NCBI GenBank assembly: GCA_035610365.1
Contig: CM069438.1
Span: 46,992,837 to 47,056,836, forward strand
Length of the DNA stretch: 64,000 nucleotides
Direction of reading: 5' to 3'
Source of the DNA: Aquatica leii
Taxonomy: Eukaryota > Arthropoda > Insecta > Coleoptera > Lampyridae
In this document: in pieces, positions 34,426 through 45,700 of the stretch
How positions within the stretch are numbered: position 1 is the stretch's first letter
How the letters are laid out: the number at the start of each line of letters is the position of its first letter
Made by a program: the position numbers and the translations under genes
Notes under the pieces: model-generated
Databases searched by the model: none
What the model saw: only the letters and a program-made list of their open reading frames with translations
What the model was told of the DNA's origin: nothing

Positions 34426-34609
34426 AGTCGCATTTTCGTCTCAAATTTTTAAAATTTCTTGGAAGTTCTTTATTCTATCGAATACATTTTGGTTAGACCT
34501 TGGTTCAATAAACAATGTGAAAAAATAAGACCCAAGTATAATGTGTTAAATACAATTAACATACAAAATAAGATAACCTGGGGTGACGATTCATTCCACC
34601 CGGTATTAG

Positions 34610-37600
34610 GAAAGTTAATACTAATTTTTTTTGTTCTTTTTATTTCTGAAATTCTTTTTGTATTAGACAAACTAGTAAAAAATTCAAAAACATTTTGTGC
34701 AGTATGTTTTTGATTTAACCTTTAAAAATAAAATGTTTTTGTTAGTTTTTAAGATGTACCTAATTCAATATTTGTACACGCTGATATGATTGCTTACACA
34801 AACAAAACCGGTACAATTTGCGTACTTGACCCAACAATATAAGTTTTTTTTAACAAAACTTGTAACTTCTGCAGTAACCATTGATTTAATTAAATAATTT
34901 CCGCTGACTTGCTATTATAAAGTTAAATCAAATACAAATGCAAAATACTTCTATAAGTGCACACTTACAAACAACGTACATGTAAGCATTTATCCTTTTG
35001 GAGTTGCTTAAACGAAATGTAAAAGAGATGTTTGACGGTGCTTTCAGTACAGTAAGAACTTATTAACAAAACGGAAAGATCCCTATCTCAATAACTACTT
35101 TAAACTTGCGGTCTATTTACTAAAGATATTCTCTATGTATTTTCAAAGAGTGTGCTACAACATTTTATTCGTACAGATGCATCCAGTTATTAAATTTAAT
35201 TCCATTTGCATTCTTAATATCCATGAAGTAATTAAATTTTGTACATTAATCAAAATGTTGAAAGCGGCTTTAGTTTTGGAATTTTATTTTATCAAACAAG
35301 ATACGTATAATTTAATGTAATATTTAATTTTAGTTTTCTTTTTACATTACTCAGTCTAAATAAATATTTAATAATATACGTTTATAACATCAAGCGAAAA
35401 CTAGCATGTACCAGCTTGAAAATGTCTTTTGCGTCATTCCACGTTTTAATCAAAGTTTAGGGATTATACAAAAAAAAAATGTTATGTGTACAATTTTTGA
35501 AAAAATATTTACTCTTAAAGTACAAAGTTTTAGAATCTACTGAAAAAAATTGTCAAAGCGCTAGAAGCCAATTTTTTTTATTATAGAAAAGTGTTATCAA
35601 ACAATATGCAAAAGTTGTAGCAAACGCCATCTCGTGATAATTAGAAAAATAAATTTAAAAAAAGTGTTTGAATAAAACTCGGAAACAATAAAGTGTTAAC
35701 TGCACTAAAAAAATACAAAAATTTGTTTAGATAATTATTAAATTTTGTTTCGTCTTATGAGATGGCGTATGCCACAATTTTTGCATATAAATTTAACATT
35801 TGAATGAGATATAATTATAGCAAATTGGTTTATTTAAATATACAAATCGCAAAACAAAAAATTTTTTTTTAAATTTGGGATTGTAATTTTTACAATCCAT
35901 TTAACAACTATATAAATTCTAACTTGTGGTAACTTAGTGTTTAGAGTAAATTGACTATTTTTTATTACTAATTACACTTTTAAATCTAAATTACTTTGTG
36001 CAAATATAAGCATTTGTTATTAAACTTTTTTAAATTTTGTGTCCACTAACAACTAATTTACTAAGAAGGAAAGTCATATTTTAAATGCAAATAACGTTAA
36101 TTATAAGTATTATAACTGCATTTATAAGTGACAGCGTGAATATCACAAGCGCGACTCTGTTTCATTGTGTTGTTGTAATAATTGTAATAAAAGCTAATTA
36201 ATTTAAAATTTGAAAAGAACGGTGCATAAAGTTAATGTAATTATCGGTTGCGTATATATGTAAATCGGAAATTAAAAGAAATAATAAAATTACTGTACTT
36301 ACACGTTACGAGTGCAGGGTTATAGACAACGAGACAATCAAATTCTTGGAATTTCAAAGTAAAATACGTGTTTATATCAATACAAAAATAGAATTGTAAT
36401 ATAAATAAATAGGAACGAAGTGTATTAGTTAATAGCGTATTAAATAATACTAATGAATGATAACAAAGATAGAAGGCATAGAAAAATGGCGTGGGACTAG
36501 AACAATACTTCAAAAGAAAAAGAGAGGATAAGCCTAGAGAACAAGAAATATTTATAAAAAGTAAGAAAACGCAAAGATCGCAAACAAAATAGAGCACATA
36601 CCACACAGAATTGCCTAAACCTCATCGACTAGATCTAGTCGAAAAAGCTTTGCGGTGCATTTGAATTATTTAACTTTTTGTGTCATATTAAGTCGAATTT
36701 AAAGCGACGTTGTGTTTTAATGTAATAATAAACTTTGTCGCAAATATATTAATTTGTTTGTTTGTAACAAAATTAAATTCAAGTTTTTTATATTATTATT
36801 GTTAAAACAAACAAAAGACCTTAAAAAAATTTTTAGAAAACAAAAATATTTTTTTTTAATAATTTTTGTTATAACCGTAGAGTTTTGTGTAAGTAAATTA
36901 AATTCAAAGTACTCACGTAAGAAGTAGTATTTCTTATCTAAGCGTGTCAAAAAATTTTAAAAATTTCATTTTTTTTTAAATAAAACCAAAATTGTAAGAT
37001 TTTGAGTTGCGTTACAAATATATGTATGTTATGTAACACATATCATTAAATTTGGTTATGTTTTATAACACAACACGAAAATTAATAATTATTCCCAATG
37101 TAACCGTTATACAAACATATCAAATTTACATGCTACAAAATTGTAAACAATTAATTACGATTTATAATGTTTAACTACAATAAACAACGCGCTTTAATTT
37201 GAATATTTACGTTTGGTTAAGCTTAAAAGAATACATTTGTTAAGTAAAATATACTTGTAGTTAGAAGTTACGACTTGTGCTGGAATTTATTTGTAATATT
37301 TTAAATATTTAAATTTAATTTTAATAAACACGTAAAAAACAAACTGTAGAGCACTTCCATTATCTCATGAACATGACGTCACATATTTGAGCATATACGT
37401 CATTCCGTACGACATATAAAATTAAGAAATTTTAAGAAAAACGAGTGATAGTATGTCAACAATATTTTTTTCAATTTAATTAGTTTTGCACAAAAAGGTT
37501 TCAGTTATTTCTATCCTAATGTGCGTAAAAATATAGCGTAAACTTGATGAAATAAACCAAACTGGTTAAGATGGTAGAACATCATAACCACGAACACAAA

Positions 37601-37780
37601 CTGAACCACCAGTAGCAGCTATATATAAATTTACAAAAATTCAATTTTATGTAAGCTAAAATCAATCGATATTGTTCAGATAACTTAATTTTTTACTAAA
37701 TATGGCATAGTCAAAGATAATTATAAGTTTGCTTAATTAATGAGAAATTTTAAGCTATCTGCAATTTAAGCGTTTGAAGT
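34610..37780. other. Long AT-rich stretch without genes
   Basis: No host gene or element protein was recognised. Open frames at 36241-36606 and 36717-36950 on the minus strand are Phe/Leu/Asn-rich translations of AT-rich DNA with no motif. One clear structure is the inverted repeat at 35605-35787. Confidence 0.45.
35605..35787. repeat. Inverted repeat with arms of about 35 bp
   Basis: The left arm 35605-35640 (TATGCAAAAGTTGTAGCAAA then CGCCATCTCGTGATAA) is complementary to the right arm 35755-35787 with few mismatches, around a spacer of about 115 bp. The core CGCCATCTCGTGAT also appears at about 55228-55243. A MITE or foldback element is possible. Confidence 0.55.
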
Positions 37781-37784
37781 ACAC

Positions 37785-38405
37785 TTTCTAAAGATATATT
37801 GATGATACGTTTGTTGTAGGGTCTTATGGCAGAGATAAACTAAATCAGTTCTTTTAACATTTAAATTCTGCAGACAATAACATTAAATTTACTATAGAGT
37901 TAGCAGATAACAGTAGTCTAGTCTTTCTTGATGTATTAGTAATAAAGAAAAATAACGGAAAGTTGGAACATTTCGTTTATAAAAATAAAACGCATACTAA
38001 TAGATTTTTAAATACAAAATTTTACCGCCGTTCAGTACAAAAAACTATTGTTTTGTATACCTTAGCTAAAAGAGCTGTACGTGTGTTAGATAATAAAATT
38101 CTACAAAAAGGCAAGAAAACACTGTTGGAGACTCTATAACAAAGAGCATAGAAAAGAGCAATTAATCTAAAAGCCAAAGAAGATTTACGACCTCTTACTA
38201 GCTACTAGATCTGCTAAAGACAAACAAGGTGCTTTAAAACATGCTAGGATTTACAAAAATCTTTGTTCCTGTGGATTAAGTTATATAGAACAGAAGCTCT
38301 ATTGAAGTTAAATTAAAAAAAAAACATATGGCTGACTGCAAACACCGCAGAGTTACAAAATCAGCAGTGGTAAAACATGTGTGGAACCAAGGAACACCAA
38401 ACTAA
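37785..38405 (+). pseudogene. Penelope-like element fragment (RT end to GIY-YIG)
   Basis: Plus strand: RYIDDTFVVGSYGRDKLNQF carries the catalytic IDD box (37792). The segments NIKFTIELADNSSLVFLDVL and HTNRFLNTKFYRRSVQKT are typical of the region after YVDD in Penelope-like proteins. After frame changes, NLCSCGLSYIEQ and MADCKHRRVTKSAVVKHVW represent the GIY-YIG domain, with G changed to E in the YIGQ motif. 5'-truncated, dead copy. Confidence 0.75.
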
Positions 38406-38426
38406 AGTGTTGGTTTGAACTCTTTT

Positions 38427-38882
38427 TTACTTTTTTAGACTAATCCGCAAAGCTGTGTAAATAGAAAAACATTTATATAATATGAATTGGAAAGATGGTT
38501 TAAAACTCAGCAAATTTTGGTAACCAGTACTACGCCCTCCATGGCAAAGATCAACCTTCTTGAAAAGAGCACAAACTCTTACTCCGAGTAACAACAAAGT
38601 TAGGTAAGGGGTAACGGAAAGTGAAAGTCCGTTAATTGCATGATCAATAATACTAGAAATACAGTCACTTACATTTTTTCCTCCAGTAACATTCACCGCT
38701 CCAAAGATGCAAGCTGCAATGTTTTGCAAAATGTCAGTAGGTAGCAAAAGCCAAGTTTTACTTCTTGTTTTGGCTCTCAAGGAGAGACTAAGACCAAGTC
38801 TAAGAAATCTAGGTGTTAAATTAAGATACAATCTAAGCCGAAAGTCGTTTATAATCGTAATATCCTGTTTGTTCTTCCTCAT
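38427..38882 (-). other. Dispersed repeat F, copy 2, with 151-codon open frame
   Basis: 38500-38840 on the minus strand matches 1615-1950 on the plus strand. The open frame starts at an ATG at 38882 and encodes a Leu/Ser-rich product with SLSLRAKTRSKTWLLLP, DILQNIAACIFGAVNV and a hydrophobic LSLSVTPYLTLLLLGVRV. No known domain was recognised. The frame is broken in copy 1, so coding is unproven; it may be part of an uncharacterised retroelement or a SINE-like repeat that happens to be open. Confidence 0.45.
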
Positions 38883-38919
38883 GGTTCCACATAAGATTAA
38901 CTTTTTTTTCGTTAGTTAG

Positions 38920-39580
38920 GAGAATACTTGTAAAAAAGTGTTTGTTGCTATTGAATAACCACCTTTGAAACCTTTGCTAAGCCAAGAAAAACTCCTTTGC
39001 TTTAGTTTCTTTCAGATTTATTTCTTTCCTTTCCCGTGTATACTTCGTGTATACTTAAAAGTTTACAGCTTAGGTTGAGTCGAAATTTTGACTCGGTATA
39101 TACCGCTCTTTGATTTTATGTAAACTCAAAAACAAAGACTTCGTTCTAACTGTGACAAGGTGCTCATAAACCGTAAGATGGCATACAAAAAATACTGGCC
39201 TTCTAAAAAGTGATTTTTTTCCCAAAGAAAGTGAATAGGTTCTCTGTTTGTCTTTAGCATTCCACCTATGGTCAAGATACTAAATGTAGCATACATTTCA
39301 ACACGGTCTGAGCTTTTTGGTCAATGCACTCTATAATAATTTGAACTATTTCATCGACAATAAACAATTTGAAGCCATTGGATAAGAAAAAACTGTTTTT
39401 GACGTGGAAGTTATTCCTGGCTTCTTTTAAATTTATTATATTTTGCGTTGCTGTTTGTGCAGGTCTAAGAACATTTCTGTTCCAAACCAATCCATTTTTT
39501 GATACATACGGCTTCTTGCTAGTTTCGTTTTACTTCATTTCTTGTCAAGACGTTAAACCGTCAACGACTTAAAATCGTGC
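38920..39580. other. Intergenic DNA, nothing recognised
   Basis: Short open frames at 39272-39490 and 39369-39572 are overlapping on opposite strands and show no domain. Confidence 0.4.
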
Positions 39581-39583
39581 TTG

Positions 39584-40470
39584 TTATGTTTAAATCTTAA
39601 TTTTCTTACATAATCGGCGTTTATGGAAGTTAGGATCTAAATCGAAAACACATGTCTATTAGTTTATTCATCACAGGCACGTCCCGTCACGTGTCAGTCG
39701 CATGTTTTAATGTATTCTCGATCGATAAAGGGTTTATATCGACCAAAACACCTTCATGAAACGATTATAATCCTAAAAAGCATACGTAAAACCTAAAACA
39801 AAGTCTAGACAAAAACTTTTCTACTCTCTATATCTACTGCGATATCAACTTTTACTTAAATGTGTGCAACAGCATTCGATAACCGAGTTTTTATGTCTAT
39901 TTTCTTTTAGCATCAATTAAGAATTTTGTAGATTTTTGCTTTTGTGAGTCATTGTGTTGACACGTTTTGTTGTTCATAAATATTACGGGTCGACTCATCG
40001 AAGAAAACGTTTTCTTCGGGCAAGTACTGGATTGTGGGTAAATCTTATTTCATTACTTTGGCGTTGTCCGAGATGTCTCTCACAAAATTTTGCTTGTTTT
40101 AACTTACGCAATTACAATCATTGTTTCAATAACAGTTAGGTATTTTTATTAATTAGTTTGTATGCTGTGAACCGCATATATTGGTCATTATCAATGTAAT
40201 TTTCTTCGCTATCGACACTCTATGTGTAAACCTATGTATTGTGTGTTGCCGACACTTCCGGCATTTATGGACCAAGTAATTTCTTGTGTTCGTTGCGTTG
40301 TTAATAATCTACGATATTAAATTAAAGTTGTTATACATATTTATCTTTCTTTTTTTTTGGTCCGTTTAGGATTACGAACCTGATTTTGTTACAAGCTTCG
40401 ACCTTCATTCTTGATCAAAACAGCAGTTTTACTTGGACAAATTTTTGTGCAATTTTACCAAGCTTAAATT
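39584..40470 (+). mobile_element. Divergent LTR A-like relic
   Basis: Blocks in common with LTR A are AAAACGTTTTCTTCG (about 40004), CTCACAAAATTTTG (about 40079), GTGTTGCCGACACT.C.GGCAT (about 40243) and GGATTACGAACCT...TTACAAG (about 40370), in the same order. Internal deletions shorten it, and the ends are not sharp. It is older than the copies at 7.2 and 30.8 kb. Confidence 0.55.
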
Positions 40471-40479
40471 AATTAAAGC

Positions 40480-41330
40480 ATTGTACTTTCAGAAATGAAT
40501 AACATAGACTGCCGTCTTATTTATGAACCAGAAGTAAACATAGATCACACATTTTTTTTCAAAAATTTGTACCAAATAGAGTATATCCTACAACATTTTA
40601 TAAACAAAACGTGTAGGCTGTATTAAAAATGTTAACGAACGTATTAAGAAAGAAAAAGATATTTCAAAAAACTTATATACAGAGGTTTTTAATCTACTGT
40701 AGAGTTTTGCTACTATTTCCAAAGCCTGAATCCATTTTGATAGGACGGATTAGTCTTTTGTTCTTTGTTCCTTTCTTCATATTTTTTTTAAACCATCTTC
40801 AGTTCCTGTTTGTAATCATATATACTTCGCTTCTTCCTTTTTGTTGTTTGCTTCATAGCATCAAAAAAACTTAGTAAAACTAAAATGTAGTTATTTATAG
40901 AAATTCAGTAACAGATGAATAAAATTTTTAGTAAATATAAGTCGACTGCTAAGCAATGACAAGTTCTGTCAAGTAAAGTTGTTTGTTTTAAGTACGGAAC
41001 TGCAGTTTTTAAAAAGATTTTTACATGGCATAATTTTTAATTTTAAATGTTAATTTAGCTTAACTAAAAATAAATTACATAACAATTAAACAACAAGGAT
41101 AATAATAAGTCAGTCAAAAAAAGTACTAAAACAACTGTAAAACACAAAACTGTAATAATCTATTAAGCGAATACATAGAATTCAAAAAAAAAATTAGATA
41201 CAGTACAAGAAAAATATTGAAAATAAAATTTAAAAGTTAAACAAAAAAGTTTTAAGCAGAAAACAATAGAATAAGTTAATCAAAAAATAATTACAATAAA
41301 AACAAAAAAACTTTCTTAATATATTCCATA
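40480..41330. other. AT-rich DNA, no gene
   Basis: A-rich from about 41050 to 41320. No supported feature. Confidence 0.5.
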
Positions 41331-41334
41331 ATTT

Positions 41335-42412
41335 ATTTCTATTGACATTGTCAAACGCTGCTTTTATATCTAACTTAACGCAAAAATTTTCCCTCTCTTT
41401 ACTTATAATTCTTTGTTTACTATCTGTTGCAATATGTCTACATTATCTATTACCCTTCTTTCTTTTCTAAATCTTGTCTGCCAGTCTGATAATACCGTTT
41501 TTCCTCAATTTTTCTTTCCAGTCTTTTTTGCAAAATTGTCATATAAATCTTATACTGCACCTCTGTAGTTTTTTCTGTCTCCTTCTTTGTAAACTGGGAA
41601 TATTACTGCTTCTCTCCAATCATCCGGAAACCCTTCACCTAACCGTATCTTATATAAAATTTTCCCTATTCTTTCGTTCGTTGTCTTTCCTGTATATTTC
41701 TATTGTTGTGCTTGCGTCCCATCCGTCCCTTCTGCCTTTTCTTTATTTTTTAATGCTTCTTCTATTTCTTCTTTCTGTATAGCCGTTCTGTTCCATTCTT
41801 TTGTTATCCTTTCTATTTCAAATTTACCATTATTTTCTTCTTCGTCTTCTAAGACCTCTATGTTATCTCTATTTTTTTATATCAATTTGTATCCCTCGTT
41901 TTTTCCCAATGTTTCTTTCTTTATTCAAAAAGCCCACATGTCTCCTTCATTTTCTAACATATTTATTTGGTCTTCTAACTATTTTCTATATTCCGCTTTT
42001 TTCTTACAACACTCTTTTCTATATTGTGATCTTAATGTTTTATATTTCCGAATATCAATTTTTCTTTTTTTCTACCTTCTTTTACTTTTTTTTACCTCCT
42101 TCCTTGCTTCCCTGCATTCCTAATTCCACCACCTCTATCATATTTTTTTCTTGGATTTTTTCTTTTCTACTGCTTTATTCATTTTATTTATTGATCAGTT
42201 TTTTACTCTTTCCTCCACTCCTTCCTCCACCTATTGTTCCTCCTCTAATTTTTTTCTATAAAACTTCGTATTTTCATCTGTCCTTGTGAAATTTTTTCTT
42301 TCTCTCTTCCAGTCTTTTAGTCTTAATTCTAATGACTGATGATTTAAATCAATCTCTTCTCCTATTTTAAACCTTTTTTTCTCCAAAACCTCCCCATTAA
42401 CCATTATTTGTA
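41335..42412 (-). pseudogene. LINE fragment (EN end, linker, RT start), family 2
   Basis: Minus strand: NGEVLEKKRFKIGEEIDLNH with QSLELRLK (about 42400-42330) is the end of an endonuclease (..DHQPLVV). A long Lys/Glu-rich linker follows, then an RT start with LGEGFPDDWREAVIFPVYKE GD (about 41640), VLSDWQTRFRKERRVIDNV (about 41480) and KIFAL (about 41385). The same family supplies the RT 3' half at 51440-52330. It is broken by stops and joins directly to another LINE at 42412. Confidence 0.6.
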
Positions 42413-42630
42413 CCATTTTGTGTGTAATTAAGCCTTCTATTTTACATTCGTTTGTTATTTTTTCTATAGTTATATTAAATAATGTTGCATATAGTTCGCC
42501 CCCTTGCCTCACTCTACGACTTATTTTTACTTTGTTTGTTACTCTTTTTATGCTGTCAAAGTTTATTTGAAGTCTATAAATATTATTTTATTACCTCTTT
42601 TGTATGTTTGTTTGATTATTTGATTGAGTG
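42413..42630 (-). pseudogene. RTE-like LINE RT scrap
   Basis: Minus strand: IFIDFK (about 42570) and VRQGGELYATLFNITIEKIT (about 42515-42455) are RT motifs of the same kind as at 18.0-18.4 kb (RQGDGLS..LFNIALE). It is cut at both ends by other LINE copies. Confidence 0.6.
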
Positions 42631-45600
42631 TATTATTTTATTCTTCTCTAGCCGTTCTCTATCCTCTGGATATAGGCCTCTCTCAAATCTTTCCAAGCAT
42701 CCCTATTCAGTGCAACCTGATACCAGTTTAGTCCTGCTGTACGTTTGATGTCATCGTACTACGTACTTGCTACGTGACCAACTTAGTTCCATTTGAGGGT
42801 ACATATTCTGTGTGTTATATCTTGGACCTTTGTGGTGTTCCTTATCCATTCGTTGGTTTTATGGACCGCAAGCAAAACACCTAGCATGTTTCTTTCAATT
42901 GCTCTCTGATGAACTTGCAATTTATTTAATATCCTCTTGGTTAGACTCCAAGTTTTACATTCGTAGGTTGCCACCGAAAGAATACATTCTTTATAAATTT
43001 TGGTTTTTAACCTCAGAGGTACTTTGGATTCAAAAATGTGTCACATTTTCCCGTAAACTGCCCATCCCAATCGTATTCTTCGGTTTATCTCGAGCTCCTG
43101 ATTTACTTTACCCATCGTTATTTCTTGTCCTAGATATATATAGGAGTTAACTTTTTCAATGTTTTGAGTTTCTATGCTTATTGTGTCTCTATCAGTAGGC
43201 TCGTATGTCATAAACTTCGTTTTTGATATGTTCATTTCTAATCCAACCGTTTTTGCTTCTTTGTGTAATTCTGTAGGGATTATTTGTAAATATATGTCAT
43301 TTCTGGCGATTATCACAATATCGTCGGCGAATCTGATGTTGTTGAGGTTTTCTCCTGATTTCCCAGCGTAGTTTCTTGAATATAATAACTTTGTTTGATT
43401 TACGCTTCTATTAATGGTTAATTCGGTGGTATCTTCATGCATTCTCAATTTAATTTTTGATACACCTTGGATTTTCTTAATGACATTGATATACCTTTGG
43501 TCTATTCTAGCATTTCTCATAGCTCTTTCTATTGCTCAAAATTCGACGGTGCCAAACGCTTTTCGAAAGTCAATAAATTCTAGTCACACTTTGATGTTAT
43601 ATTCAGTCACTTTCTCATTCAATATTCTGATCGTATGAATATGTTAGACAGTGCTGTAGCTCTTTCTAAACCCTGCTTGTGCCTTGGGCTGTTAGTCGTC
43701 AATTTTTTTCTCTAAGCGGTTTGTTATTATTCTCATAAACAGTTTATATACCTGAGATAGGAGGCTTATGGGTCTATAATTTTCCAGATTTGTTGAGTCC
43801 CCTTTTTTATATATATCAGAACCACAACGGCTGTCTTCCAGTCATGTGGTATCTCTCCTTCTGCAAGACATTCATTAAAAAGTATTGCTAATTGTTCAGC
43901 AAAATACTTTTTTGATTCTTTCAGCATTTCTGGCAGTTTGTCATCTTCTCCTGCAGTTTTTCCGTTTTTCAACTGGTTAAGTGAGTTAGTAATTTCTTCT
44001 TTTCCTATGTCAGGGAGGTCTTCTGAGCCGACATTAAAAATTTTACCGTCTTTGTTTTTATTTTCTATATTAGCGTCTATCTCTATTCTTATATTATATA
44101 GCTGTTTGTAGTAGTTCTCCGTTATGAGCAGTTAATCTTCTCTTTCTTCTACGATGTTTTCCTGCTTGTCAGTTAGCTTAGTAATTACCCTTTTATGTGT
44201 ATTTTTCTTTTTAAAGATATTCAAGCTTCTCTCTTGTTTTATTAAGTTTTCGATTTGTCTTTTCTGATAATTAATAATATTCTGTTTTGCCATTTTTCTG
44301 ACTGTTTCATTAATATTTCTGTATTCTTCTGTATCTCTTTTACCCTTGTTAATAAACTTTCTCTTTTTTTCCAGCATTTGTTTTGTTTCTATGCTCAGCT
44401 TTTCAGGTTTGTCCCTTAGTTTCAAGATATTATTTGCCGTTTCTTTCAATGCTTTTGTTAACCGTTTGTTTATTTGATTTATGTCTTCAGAAGCTTTTAT
44501 TGATTCCTTCTTTATTCGATGGGTTAGTTTGGTTATTCTTTTTGGAAGTAGTAAATTTCTTTGCTCTTTTTAGTTTCCCGTTCATAAATATTTTGCACCT
44601 AACCATTCTATAGTCACTACCTGTCGCGAACGAGTTTAGAACATCTACGTCTTTAATAATGTGCTTCTGTTGTGCCAGCACAAAGTCTATTTCATTTCTC
44701 GTAATTCCATTTGGACTTACCGATGTCCATTTTTTTATTTGGTCTTTTTTTGTAGAAAGTGTTCATTGCGTATAGTTGTTCTTTTTCTAAAAAAATTATT
44801 AGCACATTGCCTCTTTCATTTCTTGTTCCGTAGCCAAACTTGCCTATATATCTTGAGTATCTGCCATCATTCCCTGCTTTCGCATTAAAGTCTCCAATGA
44901 CCAGTGTGTATTTTGTTTTGTTCTTATTTAAGCATTGTGTTATTTCATTATAAAGTACTTCCACCTCTTGGTCTTTATGGTTACTGGTTGGCGCATACAT
45001 TTGTATAACTTTTATGGTTAATTAATTTTGAATGTGATATATATCACTCTGTCAGTTTTTGCCTTAAGTGTTTGCAAGTATGGGATCATTCTCTTGTGCA
45101 CTAGAACCCGATTTGAGTTTTAGGCAATCTTCTCCCTTCCTTTTAACCTCTGCTAATCCTGCAATATTCCAGTTTATTTTATTTAGTTCATAGTGTAGTT
45201 CTTCCAACTTATCCTTATCTCCCAGTGTCCTTGCATTATAGTTCTAATGTACAGTTGGCAGCCTGATCTTTCCAGGTATTCTTAGCACTCTCTGTTCGAT
45301 AGCTGGTCTGGCCGCTGCCTTGGTCAGTACTAGCCAAACTGCTGGAGACTGAGGGCCGTTATTTTTGTTTGTCTGTCATTTAAGAGGGGTTTTATGTATA
45401 TCAACCGCCTCTAACATAAGGAACTGACGCTGTTTGCAGCTGCCCATTCTGGATCCGACGCTGTTGTGTTTCACCACATCCGCCGCCCAATCTGGGTCAG
45501 ACGCGGCTATGGCTACACTTACTTAGTTTAGCCTGCAGGTCAATGCATTTACCCGGGGTGTGGCACTTGGAGCCATAAATAAGAGTTGAGTGCCCTGTAA

Positions 45601-45700
45601 AGACCAGTCTCTAAGACCCACCTCCTGTCGTAGACACTTGGTGCGACCGGTCTTGGTTAAAGGTACTACCCCTCCAGGACACCTCAGCCACCCAGAGTGT
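42631..45700 (-). pseudogene. LINE family 3, nearly complete ORF2 with 5' region
   Basis: Minus strand from a GC-richer 5' part (45700-45250) into an endonuclease start YNARTLG.KDKLEELHYEL (about 45240), then MYAPTSNHKDQEVEVLYNEI with VIGDFNAKAGNDGR (45000-44692), QQKHIIKDVDVLNSFATGSD YRMV (44675), a linker (44449-44132), the RT start NGKTAGEDDKLPEMLKES (43966), RT with RFADDIVIIARND and VGLEMNISKTKFMTYEPTDR (43400-43210), and the C-terminus ECKTWSLTKRILNKLQVHQR (42960) followed by the terminal LNWYQVALNRDAWKDLREAY (about 42690). All major domains are in order, but several stops and frame changes separate them. The FADD box is intact. Confidence 0.75.

Noticed and set aside
36241..36606. 121-codon minus-strand frame rich in Phe, Tyr and Leu
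   Set aside because: No motif, no paralog and no promoter; composition is what AT-rich DNA gives by chance.
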